A DNA stretch of 64,000 nucleotides from Terriglobia bacterium (GTDB lineage: Bacteria; Acidobacteriota; Terriglobia; JAIQFV01). A program made the translations under genes and the position numbers. Below the pieces are notes generated by a model, which was not told the DNA's origin, did no database searches, and worked only from the letters and a program-made list of their open reading frames with translations. Where the stretch lies: contig JAIQFY010000004.1 of assembly GCA_020072965.1 (NCBI GenBank), positions 62,001 through 126,000 of the forward strand. Direction: 5' to 3'. Within the stretch, counting starts at the first letter, position 1, and each line of letters starts with the position of its first letter. Below are positions 29,700 to 38,615 of this stretch, in pieces.

Positions 29700-30191
29700 A
29701 TGCCTATAGGACTCGGAATTCTTGGCAGCGCGGGCGTGTTGGTGCTCGGGGGAGTGGTCGTGGCGGGGGCTGCGGTCTACCAGGCGGGAGCAGTCCGGGT
29801 GAGCGTCGATGAAAAGTCACCCGATGGACATCACATCCATTTGATCGCTCCAGCTGCCGCGGTTCCGATCGGACTCCGGTTTGTGCCCGATCATGCGCTG
29901 CGGCACGCCGCCTCGGAGGTGCGGCCCTGGCTCCCGGCCATCGAGATCGCGGTCACAGAGTTGGAAAAGTATCGCGACTTTACCCTTGTGGAAGTCGACG
30001 ATGCCCAGGACCATGTAAAGATCCGGAAACTCGGGCAAACCATGGTGATTGATGTCGACAGTGCGGACGCGACGGTCCACGTGTCGTTCCCGCTGAGAAG
30101 CGTGATGTCGGCCCTGCACAGAATCGAGGCGCTTCCACGGAACAGTGGGAAGGCCGTTGTCAGCGATCATTTCTCCGATGAAGGTGATTAG
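29700..30191 (+). CDS. membrane-anchored protein related to the preceding gene
   Basis: 163 residues from ATG 29700 (GAGGAGGG just upstream). An N-terminal hydrophobic segment (LGILGSAGVLVLGGVVVAGAAV) probably anchors it. The rest mirrors the preceding protein: VRVSVDEKSPDGHHIHLIAP, FTLVEVDDAQDHVKIRKLGQ, TMVIDVDSADATVHVSFPLRSVMSAL. Ten bases separate the two genes, so they are one operon. The function is unknown; an envelope sensor or complex partner is possible. Confidence 0.68.
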   Translation: MPIGLGILGSAGVLVLGGVVVAGAAVYQAGAVRVSVDEKSPDGHHIHLIAPAAAVPIGLRFVPDHALRHAASEVRPWLPAIEIAVTELEKYRDFTLVEVDDAQDHVKIRKLGQTMVIDVDSADATVHVSFPLRSVMSALHRIEALPRNSGKAVVSDHFSDEGD

Positions 30192-30319
30192 GTGTCTGAA
30201 AGCAGTTGCCAGTTGTCGGTTGTCAGGAATCAGTTCTCAGGTGTCAGTGAATGGCCGTAAAATCGCGAAATGTGGCGCGTTAGCGAAAGATAGCCCAAGA
30301 CCATTCCACTGCGCCTTAT

Positions 30320-30376
30320 GCCACTGAGGTGGGTTGTCACATTTGACACACGGTGACCTCAGTGGCTGATTTTTTT
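30320..30376 (+). terminator. intrinsic terminator after the paired secreted/membrane genes
   Basis: An 11-bp perfect stem GCCACTGAGGT (30320-30330) / ACCTCAGTGGC (30356-30366) encloses a second small hairpin (TGTCA..TGACA). It is followed by TGA and seven T (30370-30376). Size and T-run fit a Rho-independent terminator. Confidence 0.78.
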
Positions 30377-30831
30377 GATGGGTATTCGCGGCCCACGCTG
30401 CATCCAGCGATTCGTGCCTCTTTTCCTGAAGGTGTTCTCCCCCCAAGAAGAATTTTTTGCCTCCCCACTCTATCCACCGTGACTATTCCTCCACTTTATC
30501 GCATTTTAGATGAGCCTGAAAGTCAAACCAGGTCGGACGAATGACCGGATCAGCTGTAAACTACTGTCTCAAAGACCGCTGGTCGGAGATTGAGGTCGGG
30601 AATAATTCCCCGTCTTCTCATCTGGAATTTGGAGCGTATCACAACTCATCGGGAGCCTGGTTTCTTGTGGAACTCTTTTTTTGCTTGAAACCATAGCTGA
30701 ATACTTCCAAAAACTTGGAATATTGTGGCATGCTTGGGGAACAACTTTAAGTTCATTAATGTCCAGTTTGATTTGGCAAGAATACGGCATCTAAAGTGCA
30801 AGATAGCGGAAAAAACAGACGAAACCACAGA
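30377..30831. other. intergenic region, no gene seen
   Basis: About 450 bases before the Omp85 gene. Upstream of the terminator (30200-30240) is a GTTGTCGG/TCAGTTCTCAGG type tandem-like repeat. The rest shows no recognisable coding pattern or structure; a promoter for the tamA-like gene is expected here. Confidence 0.35.
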
Positions 30832-33789
30832 ATGCGTAATGCGTTGAAGATCAACTTTCTGCTCATGATCGGGACGGCGTTGATTGCCTCCTTTGTCTCC
30901 CTGGGAACTTCCTTGGCGGCAGGAAATCAACAATCTCCGCAGTTGCCCTCTTATGAAGGCGAGAAGGTTGCTATCGTGGACCTGATAGCCAAGCCCACCC
31001 TGGACATCGAAACGCTGCGGCCTCTGGTACTGCAAAAGGCAGGGGAGCCTTACTCGGCCGGGAAGATTCAGGACACGGTAGCGGCTCTCGGGCGGACCGG
31101 ACTGTTCAGCAAGATTGACATTGAAGTCACACCGGAAGCCGCTGGACTCCGGATCGTGTTTGTGCTGCAGCCGGCGTACTACATCGGCATAATCGACTTC
31201 CCGGGGGCGCTCGATACCTTTAGTTACCCCCGTCTCCTCCAGGTCGTCAATTACCCTGCGGAACAGCCCTATGAACAAAGTCGAATGAAGGCCGCCGTAC
31301 CGGCCCTGCTGCGATTCTTTGCCAGCAACGGTTATTTTGCGGCCCAGGTACAAAGTGAAAGCAAACTCGATGAATCCCGGCAACTGGCCGATTTGGTCTT
31401 TCATGTCACCTTGAAAAAGCGGGCAAGGATCGGGCGGGTGGAGATCATTGGACTCGAAGCCGCGGAGGCGGCCCGCCTTCAGAGCTCCCTGCACTCGGTT
31501 CGAGCCCGCGTCAAGAGCGCCTCCTTGATCGCCGGCAAACCCTATGAGCCGGAGCGGATACGCGCCGCCACAAAATTTATTATTGCCCTCCTGGGCAAGG
31601 AGAATCGCCTGGCGAGTCAGGTCCGTTTGGAGCCGCCGCAATATGATCCGGAGACGAATCGCGCCCGCCTCACGTTTCAGGTAACGTCGGGGCCTTCGGT
31701 CTCCGTCCGAACGGACGGTGCCCGTGTCTCCAAAAGAACTTTGAGGAAGTTGATTCCCATTTATGAGGAGAATTCGTTTGACCAGGACTTGGTGGAAGAG
31801 GGAAGACGGAACCTTATTTCTTATTTTCAAAGCCACGGGTACTTTGATGTAAGGGTCAATTCTCAGATTGAAGATGAACCCGCCCGGGTGTCGGTGGTCT
31901 ACCAGATCGACAAGGGAAGCCAGCATCGCGTGGTCGAACTGGCCTTTCGTGGAAATCACCATTTCACGGTGGAGGATCTTCTCAATCAGATTGAAATCCG
32001 AAGAGGTCAGCGTCTTTCTCGTGGGAAGTTTAGCAGCGACCTTCTCAATCGCAGCGTCGAAAAGCTGGCCGCCTATTATCGCGACGCTGGGTTTCCGGAC
32101 GTGAGTATCAAACCCAGCGTGGTTGACCGCGATTCCCAGGTCAACATAGTTTTTCAAATTGCTGAAGGCGCGCAGACGATTGTGGATGCGCTCCACGTGG
32201 AGGGCAATGCGACCCAAACGATTCGGGCGCTGGCCCCGGGGGGGCTGAAATTGGGGCCCGGGAAGACTTATTCGCAGCAGCTTCTCAACCATGATCGAAA
32301 CCAGATCATGGCCACCTATCTCGATCTCGGATATCTGAACGCGGTGTTTCGATCAAGCGTCAAGCCCCTGCCAGAGCGCCCGCATCATGTGGACGTCACA
32401 TATACCATTCAGGAAGGACCGCAGGCCCGCATCAAAGACGTCGCCATCCTGGGAGGGGGGCACACGCAACGGAAATTTATCGCCCGTTCCGTGGGGATTC
32501 AAAGCGGTGCGCCACTCAGCCAGGGGAAGATGCTCGCATCCGAAAGCGCCCTGTACGATGCCGGGGTCTTCGACTTGGTCAGCGTCGCTCCTCGAAAGGC
32601 GATCACCGACCAGACGGAGGAGGATGTCCTGGTTAAGGTCCATGAGGCCAAACGCAACACCCTGACCTACGGAATCGGATTTGAGTTTAGTCCGCGCACG
32701 GGGAACATACCGGAGGGCACGGTGGCTTTGCCGGGCTTGCCGGTGGTCAGTCTCCCCAGCACGATTACCATCACGCAGAAAAACTTCGCCAGCCCGAGAG
32801 GCTCGATCGAGTACAGTAGGGGAAACATGCGCGGACGAGGCGAGACGGCTTCGGTTTCGATGTTTGCCGCCCGGCTGGATCAGCGCGGATTGTTTACGTA
32901 CGGATCGCCGCACATCGGCGGCACGGACTGGAGCTCTCTCTTCAGCGTCTCCGCCGAGCGCACCAGCGAAAATCCCATTTTCACCGCACGCCTGGGTGAG
33001 GCTGGGTTCCAGGTGCAGAGACCTTTAAACAAGGACAAGACCAAGACCTTGCTCTTCCGCTACAATTTCCGCCGCACGGATTTGACCGAAATACTGATCC
33101 CCGATCTCGTCCCACCGCAGGACGAGTCGGTCCGCCTGTCGACGCTTGCAGCCGGCTATGTGCGAGACACACGCGACAAGCCGCTCGATGCTCACCGCGG
33201 CATTCTCCAGACGCTCGATTTTGGCATCACACCGAAGGCCTTCGGATCGAGCGCCGGTTTCGCGCGCTTCCTGGGTCAAATGGCCTACTACCGGCAAGTC
33301 AGACCCTCCCTGGTGTGGGCAAACAACATGCGATTGGGTTTGGCGAAGCCGTTCGGGGGGAATTTAATTCCACTCAGTGAACGCTACTACTCCGGCGGCG
33401 CCGCCAGCCTGCGGGGTTTCCCGGTGAATGGCGCGGGTCCCCAGCGGACCGTACAAGTTTGCAACGATGCAAGTAATCCTTCGCCGTCGACGTGCACCAA
33501 CATCCTGGTGCCTGTCGGGGGGAATCAGCTGTTCATCTTCAACTCGGAATTGCGTTTTCCGATTCCCCTGATGAAAGGACTGGGCGGCGTGCTGTTTTAC
33601 GACGGCGGAAACGTCTACGAACGCATCGGGTTCAGCCGGTTCTTCATCGATTACAGCAACACGATTGGCTTCGGCCTGAGGTACGACACCCCGGTGGGGC
33701 CGATCCGCATCGATCTCGGACACAATTTGAATCCGGTCACCGGGATGAAGTCCACTCAGTTCTTCATTTCCCTGGGACAGGCTTTTTAG
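30832..33789 (+). CDS. Omp85 outer-membrane insertase, TamA/BamA type with a long POTRA array
   Basis: 985 residues from ATG 30832, which puts a signal peptide (NFLLMIGTALIASFVSLGTSLA) at the start; GTG 30796 in the same frame is the alternative. Residues about 50-600 consist of repeated POTRA-like units, e.g. VAIVDL..LRPLVLQKAGEPYS, RVVELAFRGNHHFTVEDLLNQI and IVDALHVEGNATQTI. The C-terminal 16-stranded barrel has the Omp85 lid motif YSGGAASLRGF (the VRGF/LRGF element) and GLRYDTPVGPIRIDLGHNLN near the end. It is followed by tamB, so it is more probably the TamA-like partner than BamA itself. Confidence 0.9.
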   Translation: MRNALKINFLLMIGTALIASFVSLGTSLAAGNQQSPQLPSYEGEKVAIVDLIAKPTLDIETLRPLVLQKAGEPYSAGKIQDTVAALGRTGLFSKIDIEVTPEAAGLRIVFVLQPAYYIGIIDFPGALDTFSYPRLLQVVNYPAEQPYEQSRMKAAVPALLRFFASNGYFAAQVQSESKLDESRQLADLVFHVTLKKRARIGRVEIIGLEAAEAARLQSSLHSVRARVKSASLIAGKPYEPERIRAATKFIIALLGKENRLASQVRLEPPQYDPETNRARLTFQVTSGPSVSVRTDGARVSKRTLRKLIPIYEENSFDQDLVEEGRRNLISYFQSHGYFDVRVNSQIEDEPARVSVVYQIDKGSQHRVVELAFRGNHHFTVEDLLNQIEIRRGQRLSRGKFSSDLLNRSVEKLAAYYRDAGFPDVSIKPSVVDRDSQVNIVFQIAEGAQTIVDALHVEGNATQTIRALAPGGLKLGPGKTYSQQLLNHDRNQIMATYLDLGYLNAVFRSSVKPLPERPHHVDVTYTIQEGPQARIKDVAILGGGHTQRKFIARSVGIQSGAPLSQGKMLASESALYDAGVFDLVSVAPRKAITDQTEEDVLVKVHEAKRNTLTYGIGFEFSPRTGNIPEGTVALPGLPVVSLPSTITITQKNFASPRGSIEYSRGNMRGRGETASVSMFAARLDQRGLFTYGSPHIGGTDWSSLFSVSAERTSENPIFTARLGEAGFQVQRPLNKDKTKTLLFRYNFRRTDLTEILIPDLVPPQDESVRLSTLAAGYVRDTRDKPLDAHRGILQTLDFGITPKAFGSSAGFARFLGQMAYYRQVRPSLVWANNMRLGLAKPFGGNLIPLSERYYSGGAASLRGFPVNGAGPQRTVQVCNDASNPSPSTCTNILVPVGGNQLFIFNSELRFPIPLMKGLGGVLFYDGGNVYERIGFSRFFIDYSNTIGFGLRYDTPVGPIRIDLGHNLNPVTGMKSTQFFISLGQAF

Positions 33790-33849
33790 AATCATCAAGC
33801 ACCGCTCGCAGTTTGGTTACGGACGCCCTGGGGATGTGATTTTCAGGTT

Positions 33850-36800
33850 ATGGGAGGGAAGTCCTTGAACCTTAAAAAGAATCTTCGACGGATTTTAGTG
33901 GCCGTCCTTGTACTCCTGGTGACGGCCGTGATCGCGTTTTTTTTCGTTGTCCGCAGCCGCTCTTTCCACCGTTACGTTTTGGCCAAACTGATCGAGAAGA
34001 CTGCTGGAGCCACCGGAGGAAGGGTGGAGATCGGCGATTTCGCATTTCACTGGTTTCCGCTTCGCGCCGACATTTATCGCCTGGTGATTCATGGCACCGA
34101 AGCTAATCCCGCCGGGCCACTCTTCGCAAGCGATCACCTCGGTGTCGGATTAAGAATTATTTCTGTGTTCGAGAGTAAAGTGGACCTGAAGGAGCTTGTC
34201 ATTGACCATCCGGTTATCCACCTCTTCGTCGACCCATCCGGACACTCCAATATTCCCCGGCCGCAAGGCACTCAAGAAGGTCAGGCCCCCGTTAACGTCT
34301 TTGACTTCGCGATCAAGCATTTCCATCTTCAGGGTGGTGAGCTGTACTGCAATGATCGTCAGATACCCCTGGATGCTGAGCTTCACGAACTCGAGGCACA
34401 GGCCCGGTTCGACCGGGTCAAGGCTCAATACAACAGCACGCTCAGTTACCGTCGGGGCCGTCTCCAGCTCAGCCATCTCAACCCGCTGCAGCATGACCTC
34501 GATGCCAGGTTCAATGCCTCTCCATCCGGAATCAACCTTGATCACATTAAAGTGACCACGATTTCCTCACGCCTCTCAGCTCAGGCGAGTGTCAGGGATT
34601 ACAGCCATCCTGCGGTCGAGGGGACCTACCAGGCTAATATCTCCCTGGAAGAGTTAAAGACGATTCTTAAGGAGACCTCATTGCCCGTCGGGGAGGTGGC
34701 CGTGAATGGCGCGGCGCGGTATCACTACGTGCCGGGTCAGCCGTTCTTGGACGGCCTGTTTTTGGAGGGTCATTTCAGCAGTTCAGTCCTGGCGCTGCGG
34801 ATGCAAGGGGTCCATGGCGAGGCTCGGGCTGCCCGGGGACAATACCGCCTTGAAAAAGGAAATCTCGAAGCAACCCATTTGGAGGCAGAGCTGCTCGGAG
34901 GGAGGATAAGGGGAGATCTTCGGATGCGTCGGTTGTCGGGTAATCCTGAATCGCATGCGAGCGGGTCCTTTAGTGGCATTTCACTCATGGGGTTGTGTGC
35001 CAGCCTGGGCAGCAAACCGCTTGAGGGCATCCCGGTCAGGGGAGGGCTGGAGGGAAAGGCCGAGGCGACATGGCGTGGCGCTTTGCACGGTCTTCGGGTT
35101 CGCTCGGACGCCGTCATTGCGGGCAGTGCGGGCCCAGCGTCGGCCACCCGCTCAAAAGAATCGACGATTCCTTTGAATGGGGAGCTGCACCTCGATTACG
35201 ATGACGCCCGCGACATACTGCTTCTGACTCAAACCCGTCTGCAAACGCCTCATACAACCCTGCTCTTAGATGGCACCGTAAGTGACCGCTCGCTCTTGAA
35301 CGTGAAAGCAAGCACCGACGACCTCTACGAGCTCGATGTTCTTGCACTTCCTGTCAGGAGAACTGCTGCCAGCACGTCATCCCCACCCCGGCTGCTGGGG
35401 GTATCGGGGACGGCATCGTTTACGGGACGAATGCAAGGCACGATGAAGGAACCTCGGTTCATGGGCCAGCTGAAGGCCGGAGAATTCCAATATCAGGGAT
35501 TCTCGATCCGGGCGTTGCGGGCAGATTTCAATGTAAGTTCCTCCCAAGTCGTTTTTCACCAGGGAGACCTTGAAACCCACACGCAAGGACACATTGGATT
35601 CGATCTTACAGCGGGACTCCGAAGTTGGTCGTATATTCCTTCAGCCCCGATCACTGGCCAGGTATCGCTCGCCAGGATTTCCATCGCTGAATTGGAGAGC
35701 TTGGCCAAACTTCAATACCCGGTCACGGGGTTATTGAGCGGGGATATTTCGATTCGCGGCTCCCTGCTCCACCCCGTGGGGCAAGGTTCAGTCCAAGTGG
35801 TTGAGGCGCGCCTGTGGGATCAGCCCGTCCACAACATTTCACTTCAATTCCAGGGAACAGGCGACGTCGTCCATTCAACCATTTCAGTTGGGACCCCCGC
35901 GGGCAGAGCAACGGGACAAATTACTTATTTTCCGAAGAACCAGGGATACGAGGGAGAAATAAAAGCCCCCTCTGTCCGACTCGATCAGCTTGAGCTGGTG
36001 CGGGCACGCCACCTGGAACTCAAGGGAGTGCTGACAGTTTCAGCGAAGGGGAGCGGGACCTTGCAGTCCCCTCAGCTCGAAGCCACGATGGAGATTCCGG
36101 AACTTCAGATCCGTGACCAGAAAATTACCGGCATCAAAGCCCAGGCAAACATGATGCAGGAACGTTTGACTCTGGCCCTCGACTCCAGAGTCGCTGAGGC
36201 TTATATCAAGGTGAGTGGAACCGTCGATCTCAGGCAAGGCTATTACACAACCGCCCTGCTCGACGCTCGCGATGTACCCCTGGTACCTTTTCTTGCCAGC
36301 TATCTGCCCATTCAATCCCGTGACCTGCGAGGACAAGCGGAAGTTCACGGGTCGCTGAAGGGTCCCCTGAAAGATCCCACTCGCCTAGAAGCTCATGTTG
36401 AAATCCCCACTCTGAGCATTGCCTATCAATCCCTCCAGGCTCAGAACGCCACACCCATCCGCCTTGACTACCAAAACGGCGTTGTCAGCTTGCAGCCCAC
36501 CAAAGTCAAGGGCTCAGGGATTGATCTGCAATTACAGGCTACAGTTCCCCTTCCAGGGCCGGGTTCGATCAATATTTCTGCCCTGGGCACGCTTGATCTC
36601 CGTTTGATACAGATCTTCGACCCTGCGTTGATTGGCTCAGGGGAAGTGAAGTTGGATGTCGCGGCGCGGGGTGACAGCTTTCACCCGAGTATTCAAGGTG
36701 GGATCCGGGTGAGCAACGGCGCGATCCAGGTCTCCAATGCTCCCCTTGGTTTGGAAAGAGTGAACGGTGACATGAGGGTTCAAAACAACCGGCTGGAAAT

Positions 36801-37827
36801 CAATCACCTTTCCGGACAAATCGGCGGCGGGTCTTTATCAGCCCGTGGATACGTGGTCTACCGTCCGGACGTCCAGTTCCATATTGGACTCACAGGAAAC
36901 TCGGTGCGCCTGCGCTACCCGGAGGGAGTTCGCGCCGTGCTCGGGGGGGACTTGGCATTGAGCGGCGGTCCAAACTCGTCCGAGCTCAGTGGCCAGGTCG
37001 TCGTCGAGCGCGTCTCTTTTACCAAGTCATTTGATCTGGGAACCTTCTTGAACCAGTTCAGCGGTGAGTCCCCGGTTGTGTCCGGAGGAGGATTCGCCCG
37101 GAACCTGACACTGAATGTGAGCGTGCAGACGACAGAAGAGCTGGGTTTGGAGAGCGCTAAATTGAGCATGCAAGGATCGGCCAACCTGCGGGTACGCGGT
37201 ACACTGGCGGAGCCCGTCGTTCTGGGACGAGCGAATCTCACTGGTGGAGAATTGTTCTTTCTCGGCAATCGATATCAGATTCAGAAAGGTGTGGTTGACT
37301 TTGCGAATCGCTTTCGCACCTCGCCGGTGATGAACCTCCAGGTGACCACGACGGTGAATCAATACATCATCAACCTGAACTTTGTTGGGCCGGTGGAACG
37401 CTTTCGGACGACCTACACCTCAGACCCGCCGCTTCCCCATGTGGATATCATCAACCTGCTCGTGTTCGGAAAAACCACAGCCACCGCCGCAGCCACCGGC
37501 AGCACGCCCACCTTCCTCGGAGCTGAGTCCGTTTTGGCTCAGGGCCTGAGTAGCCAGCTCAGCAGCCGGGTTGAGAAATTTGCCGGAATCTCTCACCTGT
37601 CGATCAATCCTTTAATTGGTGGAAATCAACGAAATCCCGGGGCCCGGCTGGCTGTTCAACAGCGGATTACCAAGGATTTGTTATTTACCTTTGCCACGGA
37701 CGTCACCTCGACTCAGGGTGAGATAGTTCAGATTGAATACCAGGTCAGCCCCAAGTGGTCAGTGACCGTGGTCCGGAGTCAGACCGGGAGCATTGCCGTG
37801 GACGCCACGGTGCGCAAGACGTTCTAG
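33850..37827 (+). CDS. tamB: TamB-family translocation and assembly module protein
   Basis: 1325 residues. An N-terminal membrane anchor (LVAVLVLLVTAVIAFFFVV) is followed by a long periplasmic beta-rich body typical of AsmA/TamB proteins, and the C-terminal DUF490 domain (GGELFFLGNRYQIQKGVVDF, SDPPLPHVDIINLLVFGK, ending in a Phe-terminated strand AVDATVRKTF). TamB bridges the inner membrane to an Omp85 protein and is implicated in lipid transport or outer-membrane protein assembly. It begins 60 bases after the Omp85 gene. GGAGGG at 33853-33858 raises the possibility that a TTG at 33865 is the real start. Confidence 0.92.
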   Translation: MGGKSLNLKKNLRRILVAVLVLLVTAVIAFFFVVRSRSFHRYVLAKLIEKTAGATGGRVEIGDFAFHWFPLRADIYRLVIHGTEANPAGPLFASDHLGVGLRIISVFESKVDLKELVIDHPVIHLFVDPSGHSNIPRPQGTQEGQAPVNVFDFAIKHFHLQGGELYCNDRQIPLDAELHELEAQARFDRVKAQYNSTLSYRRGRLQLSHLNPLQHDLDARFNASPSGINLDHIKVTTISSRLSAQASVRDYSHPAVEGTYQANISLEELKTILKETSLPVGEVAVNGAARYHYVPGQPFLDGLFLEGHFSSSVLALRMQGVHGEARAARGQYRLEKGNLEATHLEAELLGGRIRGDLRMRRLSGNPESHASGSFSGISLMGLCASLGSKPLEGIPVRGGLEGKAEATWRGALHGLRVRSDAVIAGSAGPASATRSKESTIPLNGELHLDYDDARDILLLTQTRLQTPHTTLLLDGTVSDRSLLNVKASTDDLYELDVLALPVRRTAASTSSPPRLLGVSGTASFTGRMQGTMKEPRFMGQLKAGEFQYQGFSIRALRADFNVSSSQVVFHQGDLETHTQGHIGFDLTAGLRSWSYIPSAPITGQVSLARISIAELESLAKLQYPVTGLLSGDISIRGSLLHPVGQGSVQVVEARLWDQPVHNISLQFQGTGDVVHSTISVGTPAGRATGQITYFPKNQGYEGEIKAPSVRLDQLELVRARHLELKGVLTVSAKGSGTLQSPQLEATMEIPELQIRDQKITGIKAQANMMQERLTLALDSRVAEAYIKVSGTVDLRQGYYTTALLDARDVPLVPFLASYLPIQSRDLRGQAEVHGSLKGPLKDPTRLEAHVEIPTLSIAYQSLQAQNATPIRLDYQNGVVSLQPTKVKGSGIDLQLQATVPLPGPGSINISALGTLDLRLIQIFDPALIGSGEVKLDVAARGDSFHPSIQGGIRVSNGAIQVSNAPLGLERVNGDMRVQNNRLEINHLSGQIGGGSLSARGYVVYRPDVQFHIGLTGNSVRLRYPEGVRAVLGGDLALSGGPNSSELSGQVVVERVSFTKSFDLGTFLNQFSGESPVVSGGGFARNLTLNVSVQTTEELGLESAKLSMQGSANLRVRGTLAEPVVLGRANLTGGELFFLGNRYQIQKGVVDFANRFRTSPVMNLQVTTTVNQYIINLNFVGPVERFRTTYTSDPPLPHVDIINLLVFGKTTATAAATGSTPTFLGAESVLAQGLSSQLSSRVEKFAGISHLSINPLIGGNQRNPGARLAVQQRITKDLLFTFATDVTSTQGEIVQIEYQVSPKWSVTVVRSQTGSIAVDATVRKTF

Positions 37828-38615
37828 CCTCAAAACCGAATTGAAGGGCCCAAGGACTCTTTCTGAGACAGGAGGGGAAGGATCAAATACACTCCAGGCT
37901 GGTCTCTTGAGTTGGCACCAAGATCGTCTCCGCCGGTCCAAGAGGCTTTTTGAATATTGGAACTTATGCCGGCACCGGGCCTTTGCCTTTTCGCCTCGAA
38001 ATGGCAAATCTGAGATTTCAACTTTGAGATCGGGAGTACACGGCGTTGAAGGAAACATGAACAACTCCCGATTGAATGAGAAGCAAGCTCCTGCACGACT
38101 GTAAGTCCAAAGTCACAAGACCGCCTTCGCGAGAGAGCAAGGTGGATGCTGTGTTCTTTCCGGATTAACCCCTTGTGGTCAGGCATCCGGGTTGGGAGCC
38201 CTGTCTCGGACGCTTTGATGAAAAGACAATTTTGCAGCGCCTCACAAGCAGGGGTTGATTGAATCGGGATCGATCTGAGTGCGCTCCCTCCTGCGCACTC
38301 ACCTTAATGCAGGCCCGTGCGCAGAGAGTTGTGATAGACTATTCACCTTAAGGACCAACATATCAGCGGTCGTGTTCGGGAAGAAATTCCCGTTTCCTCG
38401 TGTCAGTTTCAGGTCAGAACTGGAGGAACTTTGCACGCGGCAGGTTGATTTCCGCTTTTTGGTCAACGCATTCAGCCCTCGCGATATGGTGGGAAAGTAA
38501 CTATCTTTGCAATACCTTAGATTCATCCTGGAACCGCATTGTAGCGGCCGCAGTGACTGAAGAGTGGGTCGGCATCGAAAATGCTCCAGAGCAAGGACAC
38601 AGGCGGAACTGATAA
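37828..38615. other. intergenic region, possible degenerate cobalamin-riboswitch-like segment
   Basis: About 790 bases without a recognisable gene. Around 38055-38135 the plus strand has GAAGGAAACATGAA, CGACTGTAAGTCC and AAAGTCACAAGACCGCC in this order. They resemble parts of cobalamin riboswitches (GGGAA.., ACTGTAA, AAGTCAG.AGACC.GCC) but several core elements are not evident and no B12 gene follows. It may be chance. Nothing else is visible. Confidence 0.3.
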
